NCBI RefSeq assembly: GCF_965363235.1
Contig: NC_134844.1
Coordinates: forward strand, 52,262,872-52,326,871
Length of the DNA stretch: 64,000 nucleotides
DNA from: Mytilus galloprovincialis
Taxonomy: Eukaryota > Mollusca > Bivalvia > Mytilida > Mytilidae
Direction: 5' to 3'
The notes beneath the pieces were generated by a model. It worked only from the letters and a program-made list of their open reading frames with translations, did not search any database and was not told where the DNA came from. The translations under genes were made by a program, and so were the position numbers. Positions 1-12,890 of the stretch are shown here, in pieces. Every line of letters begins with the position of its first letter. The stretch's first letter is position 1.

Positions 1-356
1 GAGACCGCAAAACAACAGAATAATTAACAAATCTCAAGTTTTCTACCAAGCCATTTGTTCATTATTCATTCATTTTGTTTTTATTTTTCATATCTAAACG
101 CATATATTTTGTAGGAATACAGTGAAGGAACATTAGACATTTTTGTTTGTCGCAATGAAATGGTTCATTTTTCAATTACCGATTAGATTCTGAAATGAAA
201 CCTTTCTAACGCGTGAGCTCCGTCGGATAAAAATCGACCTATATCAAGTGCACGTTCACGTGTATTTGTATAAGACTTGAAACATTCAAATAAGAAATAA
301 TTTAATGTTTACTGTTTTGTAGGTTCTTATAACAACCAACTTTCCAGACAGTTACA

Positions 357-590
357 AAAGAGGGACGAAAGATACCAGAGTGCACTGTCAAACTCATAAA
401 TTGAAAATAAACTGACAACGCCTTGCTAAAAATGAAAAAGACAAACAGACAAATAATAGAACACATGACACAACATAGAAAACTAAAGAATAAGCAACAC
501 GAGCCCCACCAAAAACTAGCGGTGATCTCATGGGCTTCGGAAGGGTACGTAGATCCTGCTCCACATGTGGCACCCATGAACATAGTTTCC
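357..590 (+). repeat. Dispersed mussel repeat fragment (GATCCTGCTCCACATGTGG type)
   Basis: Landmarks GAGGGACGAAAGATACC, ACTGACAACGCC and GATCCTGCTCCACATGTGG occur in order. I recognise this as a very common Mytilus repeat. Fragments recur at 9880-10050 (+) and 41023-41180 (-). Several short ORFs here are repeat artefacts. Confidence 0.65.
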
Positions 591-609
591 CTGGAGATTG
601 TATCAAACT

Positions 610-770
610 GAAATTGGTTAACTGATGTATTAATTAACATTTTCAAAAAATCGATTTCAATCCGACGTAGCCATTTGCTTCTTTTTACAATAGTAAACAG
701 GTTCTTAATCAGACAAAATTGGCCTTTGTCCACGCAAATTATGATAAGTTGTAAGTAATATATCGGCATT
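610..770. repeat. Diverged two-copy repeat (partner near 12960-13130)
   Basis: The segment with ACAAAATTGGCCTTTG and the following TATCGGCATTTA matches 13067-13125 (ACAAAATTGGCTTTTGCC), including the flanking gapped order of short blocks. No coding potential is apparent. Confidence 0.4.
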
Positions 771-819
771 TAAATAAATTATTTATAATACACAAAATAA
801 CTTCTGGTTAAATAAAGAC

Positions 820-960
820 AATAGTAGCATACCGCTGTTCAATAAACTTAAATCGATTTTACTGAAACAAATCAAGGTCAGATAGAAAAACACAGGGAAA
901 CACATCAAATTATAGAGTCAGCCTGGTACCTTTAATAACTTTCAACTATAAGAGAAAACA
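820..960 (+). repeat. Dispersed repeat fragment (ACCGCTGTTCAA type)
   Basis: AAATAAAGACAATAGTAGCA and ACCGCTGTTCAA, then GGAAACACATCAA, match 41955-42060 in order. Reverse-strand relatives lie around 3700-3940 and 48830-49000. Recognised as a common mussel repeat. Confidence 0.55.
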
Positions 961-2374
961 ACGGATAAACAGAAAAACTGAACTGATACAAAAAACTAAC
1001 GCCAACATACATAGAAACGGTTTAGCTTCATAAAAATTAAATGTAATCAAAGTACTTAAAAAATTAATAGTTTCACACATTACACACATGTAAATTAAGT
1101 CTTTCTGTTTGGTTTCCAACAAAATGAAAATTGATGTCCCTCGAGCTCCTATGAAATACAACTAAAAATGGATAACTAATTACATGGCCAATTACGGGAA
1201 TTGAAAATGCAAAATGATATTTGAAAAACAAAGCTTTCATCTTTCTTTCTGTACATTCAGATGTCTTCCGGGTTCTTATTTTTAAGAACGAGTATTTTTG
1301 TTTCAGTGTTACACTGTATAGTTTGAATTGATTTTACTACATGCTAATACATTCACCCAAGTTGTATATATTACGTTAGTTCTGAATGATTTGATGTAAT
1401 ACTACGATGAAACACAACTGATATACTCTTATTCTTTTCTAAAATTGTTTTAATATGGATCCTGCCTTTCGAGATTTGTGGTCATGTTTGATTTTCGTAC
1501 AGCACCCTTTTAAACTTTGTATATATGTTTCCAACGTTTATTGTGTACAGATCCAAGATAAAGATTTTATTTCCATGTACCAAAACTGATATTATCATGG
1601 TTTTATTTTGCATACTCAGGGTATTTGTACAGATTTCTCCGAATGGAAACGTTAATACAGCCAGACATACTAATTATTTTTCAGACTTTTGATGTTCCAC
1701 TTTAGTTTCCTCGAAATGCTTAGTCCCAAAAACGGGGTTGTTTTGACCGAAATGTTATCTAGTTTTAGGCTTATTAAAAACCTTCTGTCAGTCTTTCTAC
1801 TATAAACATCACTATTCTATATCGACGCATTCCTATACAGTAAGATTAATTTCAAAATTTCAAAACCTATTGATTTATCCATGCAGATACATGACTATTT
1901 GTACTACTGAGTAGTCTAAACAAAGACTGAACAGATCTGAATAGACTGTAAGCGAATCATCTGCACAGTAATAAATTTACCACATTGATAAAGCGAAACT
2001 GAAATTATCTTAACCATTTATTGTTCATTCTTTTAAGAGCAGTTCAGATCAAAACTATTGTTTCAGATTAAAATGAATTTATTAGTATGATATTTCTCTA
2101 TCAATTTGTCTGAAACGGACTTCAAAATTTCTACATTAAACAAAATTTTACAACTTACTAAATTAAATCTTTTGATTGATACTGATATAATTGTGATCAC
2201 ATATATTTTTTAGATTTTTAACGAATATATTTCAAATAAGTTTTTTTGCTTTTATTTCATTGTACCATAACTTAAAAAATCAATGATATTAACAAAAATA
2301 TATCTAGCATGATATGCTTAATTAACGACCTTTCAAGAAAAATCTGTATTTAAGGACACGCCTATAGCCAGAAA
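960..2374. other. Non-coding stretch with nothing recognised
   Basis: AT-rich DNA with only short chance ORFs, no repeats shared within the window that I could see, and no motif worth calling. Confidence 0.4.
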
Positions 2375-3076
2375 TTAAAGGGGCACTAGCTGTCAAATTC
2401 ATGTTCACCGATTCTAATCAAATTCTCATATTTGATTTATAACAATGTAAAACATTTATCCAAACTATTAAAAGTCTAAATAAAACAATAAACAAGGCAC
2501 AGGCATGAAAATACGTAGCTTCGTTTCGTGTGATTTAGAGTCTAGGCGCCATCTAATTATTTATCGAGTTGACCTCTATAGTTATCCGATGACCATATAA
2601 GCGATGTAAACATAAATATAGATATAAATAGATTTAGCAAACACGTGCTGTTGAATTATTCTAGGTCCATTTAATTTCATATTACAGATAAAGAATAACT
2701 TATATCATCGTTTTTACCTGTATTAGAATGTTTATTTGTGTATCGAATCAGTTAATCAAATGATTTACCTTCGTTTCACTTTCAATATTGACATTCTCTT
2801 CCTTTAAATTATCTTTACTCATACAATTCACATGTTATCAATCTCAAGCTAAGGGGTTGAATTAAAGTTCACATGAATACGGATTCAATGAGGTCGAATT
2901 ATTCACTTGAAAGTGAATAATTCATAATCAATGTTTTTTTGCTTATTTGGACAAAATTGAACCTTATTGGCTATTAAAAAGGAATAATTATTTCACTATT
3001 TGTATATCATTACTGATTGAGCCCAAAAAATAATACATTACGTTTTTCATATATCTCGTAGCTAGTGTCCCTTTAA
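2375..3076 (+). mobile_element. TTAA-flanked non-autonomous element (MITE), copy 1
   Basis: TTAA at 2375-2378 and 3073-3076 flank inverted ends AGGGGCACTAGCT and AGCTAGTGTCCCT. Two other copies with the same ends and interior lie at 26829-27524 and 59357-60043. A perfect small palindrome (ATTCACTTGAAAGTGAAT) lies at about 2901-2918. TTAA target sites are typical of piggyBac-type transposition. No ORF is present, so it is non-autonomous. Confidence 0.75.
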
Positions 3077-3689
3077 AGAAATTGTCAATGGATTGGTTAG
3101 TTTAAATGCTTTTACAATTTCGTATGAATTACATATGCATGTAATATATATAACTTGAGGATATCCAAATTGCATAGGTCCACTTATTTAATTTTAATCG
3201 GTATTGAATGATAGGAAAAATGGTTTTAACAGACCTGCAAATGATCCATGATTCTAGAGTACCCAAATAGCATCAATTCTTCGAACCACATCCGTAAAAA
3301 ATCTGAAAAATGATTTTTGTTTTAATTTCTTAAATATTTGATAAAGTTCGTGCTTACTATAAATTTCACTTTTTTGTGTACGTTGATAGACGTGCAAAGT
3401 TTTAAATAATAAAAGTACAAAATGTTTAGTCTCTAAGTAAACTTGTAAGATTCCCACTGCCTATGTTGCTTAATGAGAGTAATGTTGGTACTCGGTGAAA
3501 TCCAGGTACTGATTTTACACCACTCCAAAGGCGAATCTTCCTTATGAGAGGATAAATCCATTTTTTACTTCCTGAAAAAATGTTAATTAATCTTAAAATT
3601 ATAATTGGTTTTGTCTTATAGAAAATACGACAATGAACTTTTACAGCTTCATTATAATTCGTTTTTAGATTAAAATTTTAACTTACTAA

Positions 3690-3962
3690 TAAAGAGTAGA
3701 GTTGAGAAGCTTTTACAAAAAATATGAGATAATTGTTTAGTAATGAGGTTTGGCTAGCCACAAAACCAAGTTCAACCTACCACTTTTTTCTTAAAATGTC
3801 CTGTACCAAGTAAGGAAAATGGCCATTGCTATATTATAGTTAGTTTCTGTGTGTGTTACATTTTAGTGCTGTGTTTCTGTTGTGTCGTAGTTTTCCACTT
3901 ATATTTGATGTGTTTCCCTCAGTTTTAGTTTGTAACCCGAATTTTTTTTTTTTTTTTTTTTT
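3690..3962 (-). repeat. Dispersed repeat relic ending in a 21-T tract
   Basis: GTCCTGTACCAAGTAAGG and ATTTGATGTGTTTCCCTC are the reverse complement of blocks seen in the family at 820-960 and 42120-42200. T21 lies at 3942-3962. Confidence 0.45.
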
Positions 3963-4544
3963 CCTCAATCGATTTATGATTTCGAACAGTGTTATATTAC
4001 TGTTTAGAAGTTAAAGTATCGAAGTATTTACGCACTGTTGAGAATCTAGACAAGATAAACACGTTTCACAAAAACAAATAGCAATCCAACATATGAGGTT
4101 ATTAAAATAAAACTTAGGCAAATATATTAGTCACTGCTTTCTTTAAAAAAAAAACAATGTTATCATATTTGTCTTTGTTAAGAAAATTTAAATGAGATGC
4201 TACAGTAGAACATTAATGAAGTCAGTGTTAAATTAAAGGATGGAAAATGATTCTATTGATATGAAAGCAGCTGGTTCTACGTAATTGGCAATTATTTAAG
4301 GATCATGCTTCAAATAATAATTTGAAATGATTGATATTAAATTGACCTTTGTGATTTACAGATTTTGATGCTTTGTATATTTGATGTTTACTTGTCTGTC
4401 AAGAACAAATATGACAGCTGATAGTTGCTCGACAAAAAAACATGCAACTTTCTCGTTCTGTGGATAACTAGTATTAATATAGATATAATATACTCATATT
4501 CATCTTATGGTCGATTTTTTTGCCGATGTTTACCTATTTTTTTC

Positions 4545-4900
4545 CGATAATCAATCAACACAGAAACCATTAACCACGTGATACAAATGTATAAATTCAA
4601 TTTTGCAGCTCACCTGGACGATTTTGCAAGTATGACCTTTTGTCATCAGTTGGAATGAGTCGGTTGTCGTCATACACCTGCTGTTATTGAAACAATATTT
4701 TTTCAGAAACAATTGGACCAAATATAACCAAAATGGGTCGCAACCAAAAATATGAAATCCAGTTTAAAAATGTGTTAATTGATCCCGACTGCTGACAAAA
4801 GTAGTCGGTAATGCTTCAATTATATATAACATCGGAGTAAAACGCAATATTTGAAAATGGTTGTAGATGGAGAACATTTGACCGGGGCAAACATGACAAG
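4545..4900. repeat. Relic of CACTTGGCGTCC-type composite repeat, with partner at 7425-7770
   Basis: GCTCACCTGGACGATTTTGC followed by TCATCAGTTGGAATGAGTCG and GAAACAATTGGACCAAATATA parallels the left end and first module of the element at 47415. The same ordered blocks, including AACGCAATATTTG, recur at 7425-7770. Confidence 0.4.
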
Positions 4901-4954
4901 ATCAGTCTAACTTCAGTATGAAGACATAAAAACGTTATGCCGTTTTTTTTATGG

Positions 4955-5870
4955 GAGTTATTGCCCTTAAGGGGGCTCGCGGGTATGAATCAATTTTTTT
5001 TTTCTAATATAGGATTCGTTATAACTTTATCATATACTTAATAGAAAAATTAAATAAAAATATGGGGTCACCGTTCATTAAAGCTCACAATCTGCCTCCA
5101 AACGAAGTATACATTTTTGTTAATGTTAATGAAAACAAAAATAATAAAAACAAAATATAGGTCACGGATGAGTTAAAAAAGATATTTCAATTTAAATGCA
5201 AAAAAATGGCATTTTTGCACCAAAGGAGATAATTTAGAGCGTTTTAAATGGTATAAACGATTTAAAAGTTATCTGGGGCAAAATCAAATCGATTTGTTTG
5301 GTTGATTTTTGTACCATATCATATAGTAATATGGGAACGAAGTCCCCAATTATAGTAGAAAAATCAAAAAAAAAAATTCGGGAAAATTTCCCGACTTTTT
5401 CATTCTACTAATGAACTCAAAATCTTTTTTTTTCAGATCTACTTCCGTTTCCGGTCTTGTTTGCATGTGACTGAATAAAATGTATATTTATCAACATATC
5501 AACAAATATAGGAAGGAATTCAACACCCAATCATTTTTATAATTGTTTGATATGAAAAAAACGTTACCTGGATAACAGCGTTTCTTTGTTTACATTGAAT
5601 ATGACGTCATAACTTAAATAACGTCACAACTAAATCCCTAACAACAGAACCAATATCGGACACGTTACGGAATTTTCCATTTTTTTTTATCAACATGTAT
5701 GAATTGAAAAAAAAATAATACAGACTTCGTCCCCATTCACAGGTGATGCCTGCCTCATATTAAATAATAGACTAAGTGTAATTAATAAAAGTAATGTTAA
5801 AGCAAATGCTTATTTTTTTGCTGAAAATTTTGTACCCGCGAGCCTCCTTAAACGGCAAGAAGGCAGATTT
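4955..5870. mobile_element. Inverted-repeat element with a second element nested inside
   Basis: AAGGGGGCTCGCGGGTA at 4969-4985 is matched in inverse orientation by TACCCGCGAGCCTCCTT at 5834-5850. Inside, GGGAACGAAGTCCCC (about 5334) and GACTTCGTCCCC (about 5723) bound a second inverted-repeat unit, 5328-5740. Its left part has a hairpin of CGGGAAA and TTTCCCG. No ORF is present. Confidence 0.5.
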
Positions 5871-5874
5871 CATA

Positions 5875-7095
5875 CCAGAACTCCTGAAGAAGATTAAACA
5901 AATTATAAGCTTTGTTTCTTTAGAGCGTTTTCCAAATGTTTTTTCTTTAAATGAAAAAATTGGGAAGACAACATTTACAAAATAATCATTCATAGCAACA
6001 CGATTTCTTCTAAAATTAAAAGACGATAAAACTTTATAAAATCCGTGCGTAGTGAACGCTTTTTTGAAATTGCCTTCATCAAAAATGTTCAAAAACATTT
6101 AAGAATTAAAAGCATCTTTAGTTAAATTTATTGAAGTGTAAAAGCATTGACCGAAGTACATTTTGTATAAAGCGCGTCCACGCGAAGTTCTAACATTGTG
6201 TGCACAGTCAACGCCTTTACAACCCTCATAAATTTATCAAAGAAGCATTTAAAACAAATTGCAATTACATTGCTTTTCTAGTACCTTGATTCTTTTATTT
6301 ACATGTGCACTTATTGTGGAAGCTCGTACCAGCGTGAATGTTTTATTGCATTTTGTAGTAAACCTTAATTTCAAAATGAGGCAAGATTGCTGTTTAACCA
6401 AGCAAATAAAAATACAATGAAACATACATCATGAACATGTAAAATTATTATTTTTAAAGAAGTTATGTACTTTTCCAAACTGATGACCAGGTCCATAAAC
6501 AGTAAATATATGAACTTTTCCTTTTATGCATTTTCTGTTTCACTATTTATAGTCATATGTACTGAAGCGGCGTTTAACTACAACAAAGTAATGATATAAT
6601 GTTTTGCTAGCACGAAATGATTTAATTGTTTAGGTTTCTTGATCTCGACAACCCACAACTCGTTTAATTGTTTTGCAGATTTACAGAAATAACAACAGCT
6701 TAAACAAAAAAAATGTATATACGAGCAAAAATGATGATTAAATATGTTAAGTTGAAGGGTATACTTAGAACGTTGCTAGTTTTTCAGTTGTTTATTTACA
6801 ATCTTCAATAACGACGAATACATAGAAGGCCTTCTATTTTCGCTCGTTCTTTCGAATACATTTCTCTATTTACATTGTATGAATTAAATTCAAATTGCAT
6901 ACAATCATTGCGCTTAATGTTGGCCGTTGCTTTATAGATGCCATTATTTTTTGTTGTAAAAGGGATAACTTTTTTAATTGAAATCTTTTTTTACCAGCCA
7001 TAATGGACAGATGATAAGAAAGGAAGTTATATTACGCCAAAACATAGAATCTTTTTTTCTTTTATAATAATTCTTGGTGAATGTATGGGTTTATT
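5875..7095. other. Non-coding stretch with nothing recognised
   Basis: AT-rich, with short chance ORFs on both strands. None has repeat support, a domain or a splice context. Confidence 0.4.
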
Positions 7096-7099
7096 ACAT

Positions 7100-7390
7100 T
7101 TATCCTACTTAGGCCATTCGTCTATTCTTTTTACATTGGTGACACTGGCTTACGACTACTCGTTCATCATAAATACCATGTCAAAATAACCTGTCATTGT
7201 TGTCCATTTTTAAGAAAACTGGGTCGATTTTATATGAGAGAAAAGAGTCGGATATTGGCGGTTATTATGATTTTTTGTACCATTTGGTATTTTTGTTATT
7301 ATTCCTGTAAACTTTTTTTAAATATTGTAATTAACTAGAAGATAGGCCGATAAATCAGAGAGACAGTAACAAGCACCAACACCCGTTATG
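7100..7390 (+). repeat. Diverged direct duplication, left copy
   Basis: GCCATTCGTCTATT, CTGGGTCGATTTTATAT, GTCGGATATTG and CACCAACACCCGTTA occur in the same order at 8240-8535. The 85-aa ORF here is not open in the other copy. Confidence 0.55.
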
Positions 7391-8239
7391 AGGAGATATG
7401 GTATGCTTGGTTTGCATATTGTTACGCAATTACTAATCAGCACGGAACCATGGACCACATGTAAAATATTTGAAACGATAAAGCGATGAACATTGTTTTT
7501 CTGATTACCAGGCCCAATATGATCTCTTACCATCAGTTGGAGTTGGTCGTCGTCTACGTTAAGGTATATAATGATTATCTTTTCTAAACCTAATAGGTCA
7601 TATTCAAGCTAGTTTGTTTTCAATCTTAAATAGGACATTTACCTTAACAAATTGTTTGATGATCACGGCTGAATGGTTAAATAAACAAATGGCTGAGTAG
7701 AACGCAATATTTGTCTTTTATCTTGAAAACCGCTGTAGATAGAAAAAAAATTGACAGTGGCAAAAGTTAGTGGTTTTGGATAAAACTTGGATCCTCCATA
7801 ATGTACCATATTCATGTTAAAGAGTTTGGAAATGTTAATATAATAATAAAACAGATTGAGAACAACCAAAGACCTGCTAAGTAAGCAATCCTTTTTAAGA
7901 TAACTATAATATAAAGCTGTTGACGAGATTAACATCGTTTGATGACTTTTAAACTTCAATAAATATTTCAAAGTTCAATATGAAACGAAACACAATTTTA
8001 GATATGTTACTCAACATATCATATCAATCATGGTCCATGTCATCGTATCAATTGATTTGAAGAGAAATGTAATGAAATGCAGATAAAATAGTTTTTTATT
8101 TTGAATTGGTTTACATTTTCCACGTCAGGACTTCTAAAAGGATTCTATACGGTATTGAAGTTGTTCTATGCAGAATACTGCCAACTCAGCTGTTGGTAGG
8201 TCGCAAAGTTATTTATTAGAATTAACCATAGATAGCCAG

Positions 8240-8535
8240 ACTACTTACGCCATTCGTCTATTATTTTTTTCTTTAAAGACATCGATGGCTTACTACTGAT
8301 AGTACTTTATAAAAAAACATGTCATGATTGTCTATCTGTTTTGTTTTGTCTTTTTGTAAGAACTGGGTCGATTTTATATAAGGGAAAGAATCGGATGTTG
8401 ATTTGTTCTACCTTTTTTTTTGTTTTTTTTTATATAATTCCTGTATTTTGGCCTGTAAACTGATTTAGTTATTGTTATGAGATTAAAGATATGCAGATAC
8501 ATCTATAAGACTTTTACAAGCGTCAACACCCGTTA
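8240..8535 (+). repeat. Diverged direct duplication, right copy
   Basis: Ordered blocks GCCATTCGTCTATT, CTGGGTCGATTTTATAT and TCAACACCCGTTA match 7100-7390. Confidence 0.55.
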
Positions 8536-8641
8536 AAGTCTTGTAATCATTTCTAATATTTTTTATGAACTTAGAAGATATGAACTAATGAAGCAATACG
8601 TCAATTAGACAGCATCACATCACTAACACCCGTTAATCTTG

Positions 8642-9236
8642 TTAAGGTTCATCATAACAAATGGACAAATATGGCCGTATTTTTACCTCAAAAACTACTC
8701 TGTGTACAGACTTACCTGTGCTGTTTGGATAGTTTTAATGCCTAGCATCCACTAGATATATAAAAGTTAAATGCATTTTGTGTTTACGAAAGACAAAATC
8801 TTTCTTGGTTTTTGATGGGCATTTGTTTTCCTTTCTGAAGAAGGTGTAAAAATAAACAAACACCTGAATTACTTTGATACTGTCCACTGACTGACTCAGA
8901 TAAACTCTTTAACTCACCTATAGTTGTGAAGATACCTCTTGTCCATGTCAATTAAGGACAATCAAAACAATACAAACCAGTTTTTTACCTGAGGGAGCAT
9001 CTCATAGTTGTACCACAACTTAGTTAATTTTCACACCTTTTGCATGAAGGGAAAAATGCCCATCAAAATCCAAGAGAGATTTTATCTTTCTGAAACATAA
9101 AAAGCATTTAACTTTATTATATCTAGTGGATGCCAGGCTTTAAAACTTTACCGACTTCACAGGTAAGTCTGTACTAAGAGTAATTTTTGGCATGTAAATA
9201 CAGCCATATTTGTCCGTTTGTTATGATGAACCTTAA
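8642..9236. mobile_element. Large foldback element with about 215-bp inverted arms
   Basis: TTAAGGTTCATCATAACAAA at the left is mirrored by GTTATGATGAACCTTAA ending at 9236. Mirrored pairs continue inward: ATCCACTAGATATAT with ATATCTAGTGGAT, and GATGGGCATTTG with AAATGCCCATC. The loop is about 160 bp. No ORF; non-autonomous foldback type. Confidence 0.7.
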
Positions 9237-9257
9237 ACAGTTTCAGGTAAACATCTA

Positions 9258-9390
9258 TAGTGGGTTTTTATTTTGTACTATAACAGCACTACCTCATGTT
9301 AGTGGGTTTTTTATTTTGTACTATAACAGCACTGCCTCGTGTTAGTGGGTTTTTATTTTGTACTATAACAGCACTGCCTCATGTTAGTGG
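9258..9390 (+). repeat. Three-copy tandem repeat, 42-43 bp
   Basis: Units begin TAGTGGGTTTTTATTTTG at 9258, 9300 and 9343, and a partial unit begins at 9385. The 81-aa ORF across it (9296-9541) shows the repeat as duplicated peptide and is an artefact. Confidence 0.85.
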
Positions 9391-9399
9391 AAGGATTGG

Positions 9400-9540
9400 G
9401 CGCTCACACACATATTTAACCCAACCATATTCTGTATGTACCTGTCCAAAGTCAATAGTCTTTAATTTAATGATTGTTGTTGGTTCATGTCTGTCATACT
9501 TTGTTATGCTGAAGATTTTTTTACTCGAGCAAGCCCGATG
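9400..9540 (-). repeat. Dispersed mussel repeat fragment
   Basis: ACCTGTCCAAAGTCAATAG and GATTGTTGTTGGTTCATGT are reverse-complement relatives of blocks at 54990-55080 (CCTGACTTAGGACAATCAAA region). Confidence 0.35.
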
Positions 9541-9879
9541 ACTGTTTTCCAAAACAATATTCTAATTCTAATTAAACTGCTTAATTACATTTAAATACTT
9601 TTTAGATCTAATGCAATAAAATATTTGCTGGTTTACTGCGTTGTCATTGCACGCAAGGTTTTTTTTTATCTTTCAATTCAAATTAATTAAATGTAATAGA
9701 AAACGCATTGAAAGTATATATTTTATAGCATTTTTATGTGTGGTATACTAATACATAATATCAGTCTAATGAAATCACTATAAATACTTAAGAAGGTGTT
9801 ACGACGTCTGATTAATGGCAATCCAGTGCATCGTGTAGGGAATAAGGCAAAGGTAGCCAAAGCGGAATTCAAACCCGTA

Positions 9880-10055
9880 AGTTGATGCAAAACTGGCAAC
9901 GCCATGTTTATAAAAAGATAAAGATAAACCGGAAAACAACCATACAAAAACTTTAAAAAATAAAGACTGGGTAACACGAACTTCACCATAGGCTGGAGTG
10001 CGCCGGAAGGTTAAACAGATCCTGCTCCACATGTGATACCTATAGTGTGAATTGC
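9880..10055 (+). repeat. Dispersed mussel repeat fragment (GATCCTGCTCCACATGTG type)
   Basis: CTGGCAACGCCATG, then CGGAAGG and GATCCTGCTCCACATGTG, in the order of the 357-590 fragment. It directly precedes the next repeat. Confidence 0.55.
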
Positions 10056-10076
10056 CATACTCTATAAAACATAAGC

Positions 10077-10665
10077 AGATGTGGGAAATGTGTAAAAGAG
10101 ACAACAACCCGACCATAAAACAGACAACAGCAGAAGGTCACCAATGCAGCCAGAATCTCTCGTCCCGGAGGCGTCCTTCAGCTGGCCCCTAAACAAATAT
10201 ATATACTAGGCAGTGATAATGGACGTCAAACTAAACTCCAAATTATACACAAGAAACTAAAATTAAAAATCATACAAGACTAACAAAGGCTTGGGACAGG
10301 CGCAAAAATGCGGCGGGGTTAAGCATGTTTTTTATATATCTCAACCCTTCTCTATACTTCTAGCTAATGTAGAAAGGTAAACGCATAACAATACGCACAG
10401 TAAAATTCAGTTCAAGAGAAGTCCGAGTCCGATGTCAAAAGAGGTACCAAAAGAAAATAAACAAAATGACAATAATACATAAATAACAACAGACTACTAG
10501 CAGTTACTGACATGCCAGCTCCAGGCCTCAATCAAATTGATTGAAAGATTATGTCTTCATCGGACATATGAATATCAATCCCTCCCGTTAGGGGTTTAGT
10601 ATTATATCATCATAGAATATATGAGAAGAACACAACCCGTGTCATGCCAAGCATAGGTCGTCATA
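10077..10665 (+). repeat. High-copy mussel repeat (GAGACAACAACCCGACCATA type), most complete copy
   Basis: Ordered landmarks: GAGACAACAACCCGACCATA, GGAGGCGTCCTTCAGCTGG, GGCGCAAAAATGCGGCGGGG, GAGAAGTCCGAGTCCGATGT and CCCGTTAGGGGTTTAGTAT. Other copies: 14035-14400 (+), 35375-35848 (-) and 63490-64000 (+, cut by the window). Recognised from memory as among the commonest Mytilus repeats. No long ORF and no obvious terminal repeats. Confidence 0.8.
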
Positions 10666-11389
10666 CTTTGAACAATGAACCAAACCTGAACCGTAGAGTC
10701 AGTTATATATAAACCCTGACACGACAACATTTGAAGCAATTCAAACAAACAAAAACACGGTCTGATTTATGACAATACAATAACCGGTAAACAGGTATAA
10801 GAGACGGTAACCACCTTATTATAGGCTCCTGACTTGGAGCATGCACATACGAATGTGTTTAGGTTAAAATGCTCGATGTACGTGAAAGTTTTGTCATAAT
10901 TCTAAAGAGTCTGGAGATGTTTTACCTGTACTAGTACTTGTACTCGTACTTGTATTTCCTTTTTCTGTCATATAGTTATACTACTTTCCCGCTCTTATCA
11001 TTAATGCACGTTGATTTATTTGTTCATTTTTAAATTTCACTGATTGAGTTTAAATAGGGAAGGACTACGATATCAAGAAACTAAGGAGATTAGGCTAAAT
11101 TATGGTCTTAAGAAGTCATCAATTTTGGCCTAATCTATAAAATCAGATTGGATTCGTTCAACTAAAATCAACAAAAACCCTACGGTATTGTTCTTTAAAG
11201 AGGGAATGGTTTGAAGCCATGAGGACGAAAGCTTACAACTTTACAAAACTAGCACGATAAGATATGCACAAAGCAGCCACATATAATGACTGCATGCCCA
11301 TTGGTGAGTCACTGACTAACCGTCTTTTTCTTCTGTTACTTAAGACAAACCCCTTCATGTTGGTCATCATTGTTAAATAAACTCATCAT

Positions 11390-11765
11390 AGATACCAGGA
11401 CTAAATTTAGTTTATACGCCAGACGCGCGTTTGGTCTACAAAAGACTCATAAGTGACGCTCGAATCCAAAAAAGTTAAAAAGGCCTAATAAAGTCCGAAG
11501 TTGAAGAGCATTGAGGACCAAAATTCCTAAAAGTTTTGCCAAATACAGCTAAGGTAATCTATGCCCGAGGTAGAAAAGCCTTAGTATTTCAAAAAATTCA
11601 AAAATTTGTAAACAGTAAATTTATAAATATAACCATATCAATGACAATTCATGTCAGCACAAAAAATGTTGACTACTGGGCTTGTGATACCCTCGGGGAA
11701 ATAATCTCCACCAGCAGTGCCATCGACCCAGTGGTTGTAAATAAACTAGCAAGTAAATATTGCAA
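11390..11765 (-). repeat. Single inverse-orientation unit related to the 354-bp array
   Basis: ACGCCAGACGCGCG, AAGACTCATAAGTGACGCTC, GCCAAATACAGCTAAGGTAA and CCATCGACCCAGTGGTTGTA are reverse complements of blocks of the tandem units at 29395-30560. The 77-aa ORF here is derived from the repeat. Confidence 0.65.
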
Positions 11766-12149
11766 GTAAATATTGACAACACAACGTTGACCATGCAGTA
11801 CCTGTTTTTCCGACAGTACAATTAAATATCAGTATGCTATAGACTACATCAACAAAACAAAAAGGGACAACCATTTAACTTTAAGAGGGGGTTATGGCTT
11901 TTTTTCTAAGTCAGAAATGTTTTTACAATTCTATTTACTTTCTAAACCATATAGATCAGATTATTATTTTTCTATATATTTATCACTACAAGGTTTAGGG
12001 ATAATCTGGATCCGGAATATATTTTTTTGGAATCTGCTTGGCCAGAATATTTGTTCTTCCATCAAATTGGGAGCTTGGATATTATGTTTAGAAAACAAAC
12101 ATACCCCTTCCCCCGTAGAGGTGAGATGGTCGTTCCCTAATGAATGAAA

Positions 12150-12890
12150 AATAAAAGATAGAGAGAAAACATCATGTCATTGATAAGACAAAAATCTTTC
12201 AAAAAGCGCAAGTAAAATTAGCTAGAAAATGGAATAAAAAGATAAAACAAAGTCAGTTGCGTAATTCAAAGACTAGAAATATGTTCAATATCCGTCATCT
12301 GCTAAAAGTAATCATCTTTCTATTGTAATATTTTACATGTAACACAAACGTGTCACATCAAAGGCTATAGATGGTCGATATCAGATATGAATTTTATAAT
12401 CATTTTTACTCATCAGTTTAGAACCTGTTAATAATAATAGACGTATTCTTGTAATATTTCATGACTTCCAGTAAACGTATTAAAATAATAAAAGAAAGGT
12501 ATTAAATAAAGGAAAAGTTACAACTTTGAAACATGAACTACAAGCCTACGAGAAGTTGATAAATATTAAGCATTTGTCTTTAAGTCGTACATTTCTAAGT
12601 AAACAAACGTTTCAAAATGTTCCTATATAGAAAAATGCAGACGAAACTCGTACATTCGTTAACATGTAACAAAGATATATAAATATTATACCATAATAAG
12701 CCCGAAGAGCAGTTGATATCCACTGGCATCTTTATAAATAAATGCTTATTCGTTCTATCTTAATTTGCCGTAACAAGTGAGTTCGGATAACAACCTTCGT
12801 GATTCTGAACAATACAACCTTAAAGTTAAATTACAACTTAAGAACAGGTTTCAAGGAAAAACTAGCTTGAAGGTGCCATTACATCTAATC
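12150..12890. other. Non-coding stretch with nothing recognised
   Basis: AT-rich DNA. No repeat, domain-bearing ORF or RNA signature seen. Confidence 0.35.

Noticed and set aside
302..769. 155-aa ORF on the minus strand, with overlapping 70-aa and 62-aa ORFs
   Set aside because: It runs through a dispersed repeat fragment (357-590) and a second repeat (610-770). No domain, start context or conservation as protein.
5772..6098. 108-aa minus-strand ORF
   Set aside because: Low-complexity, K/F-rich, partly in the end of an inverted-repeat element. No recognisable domain.
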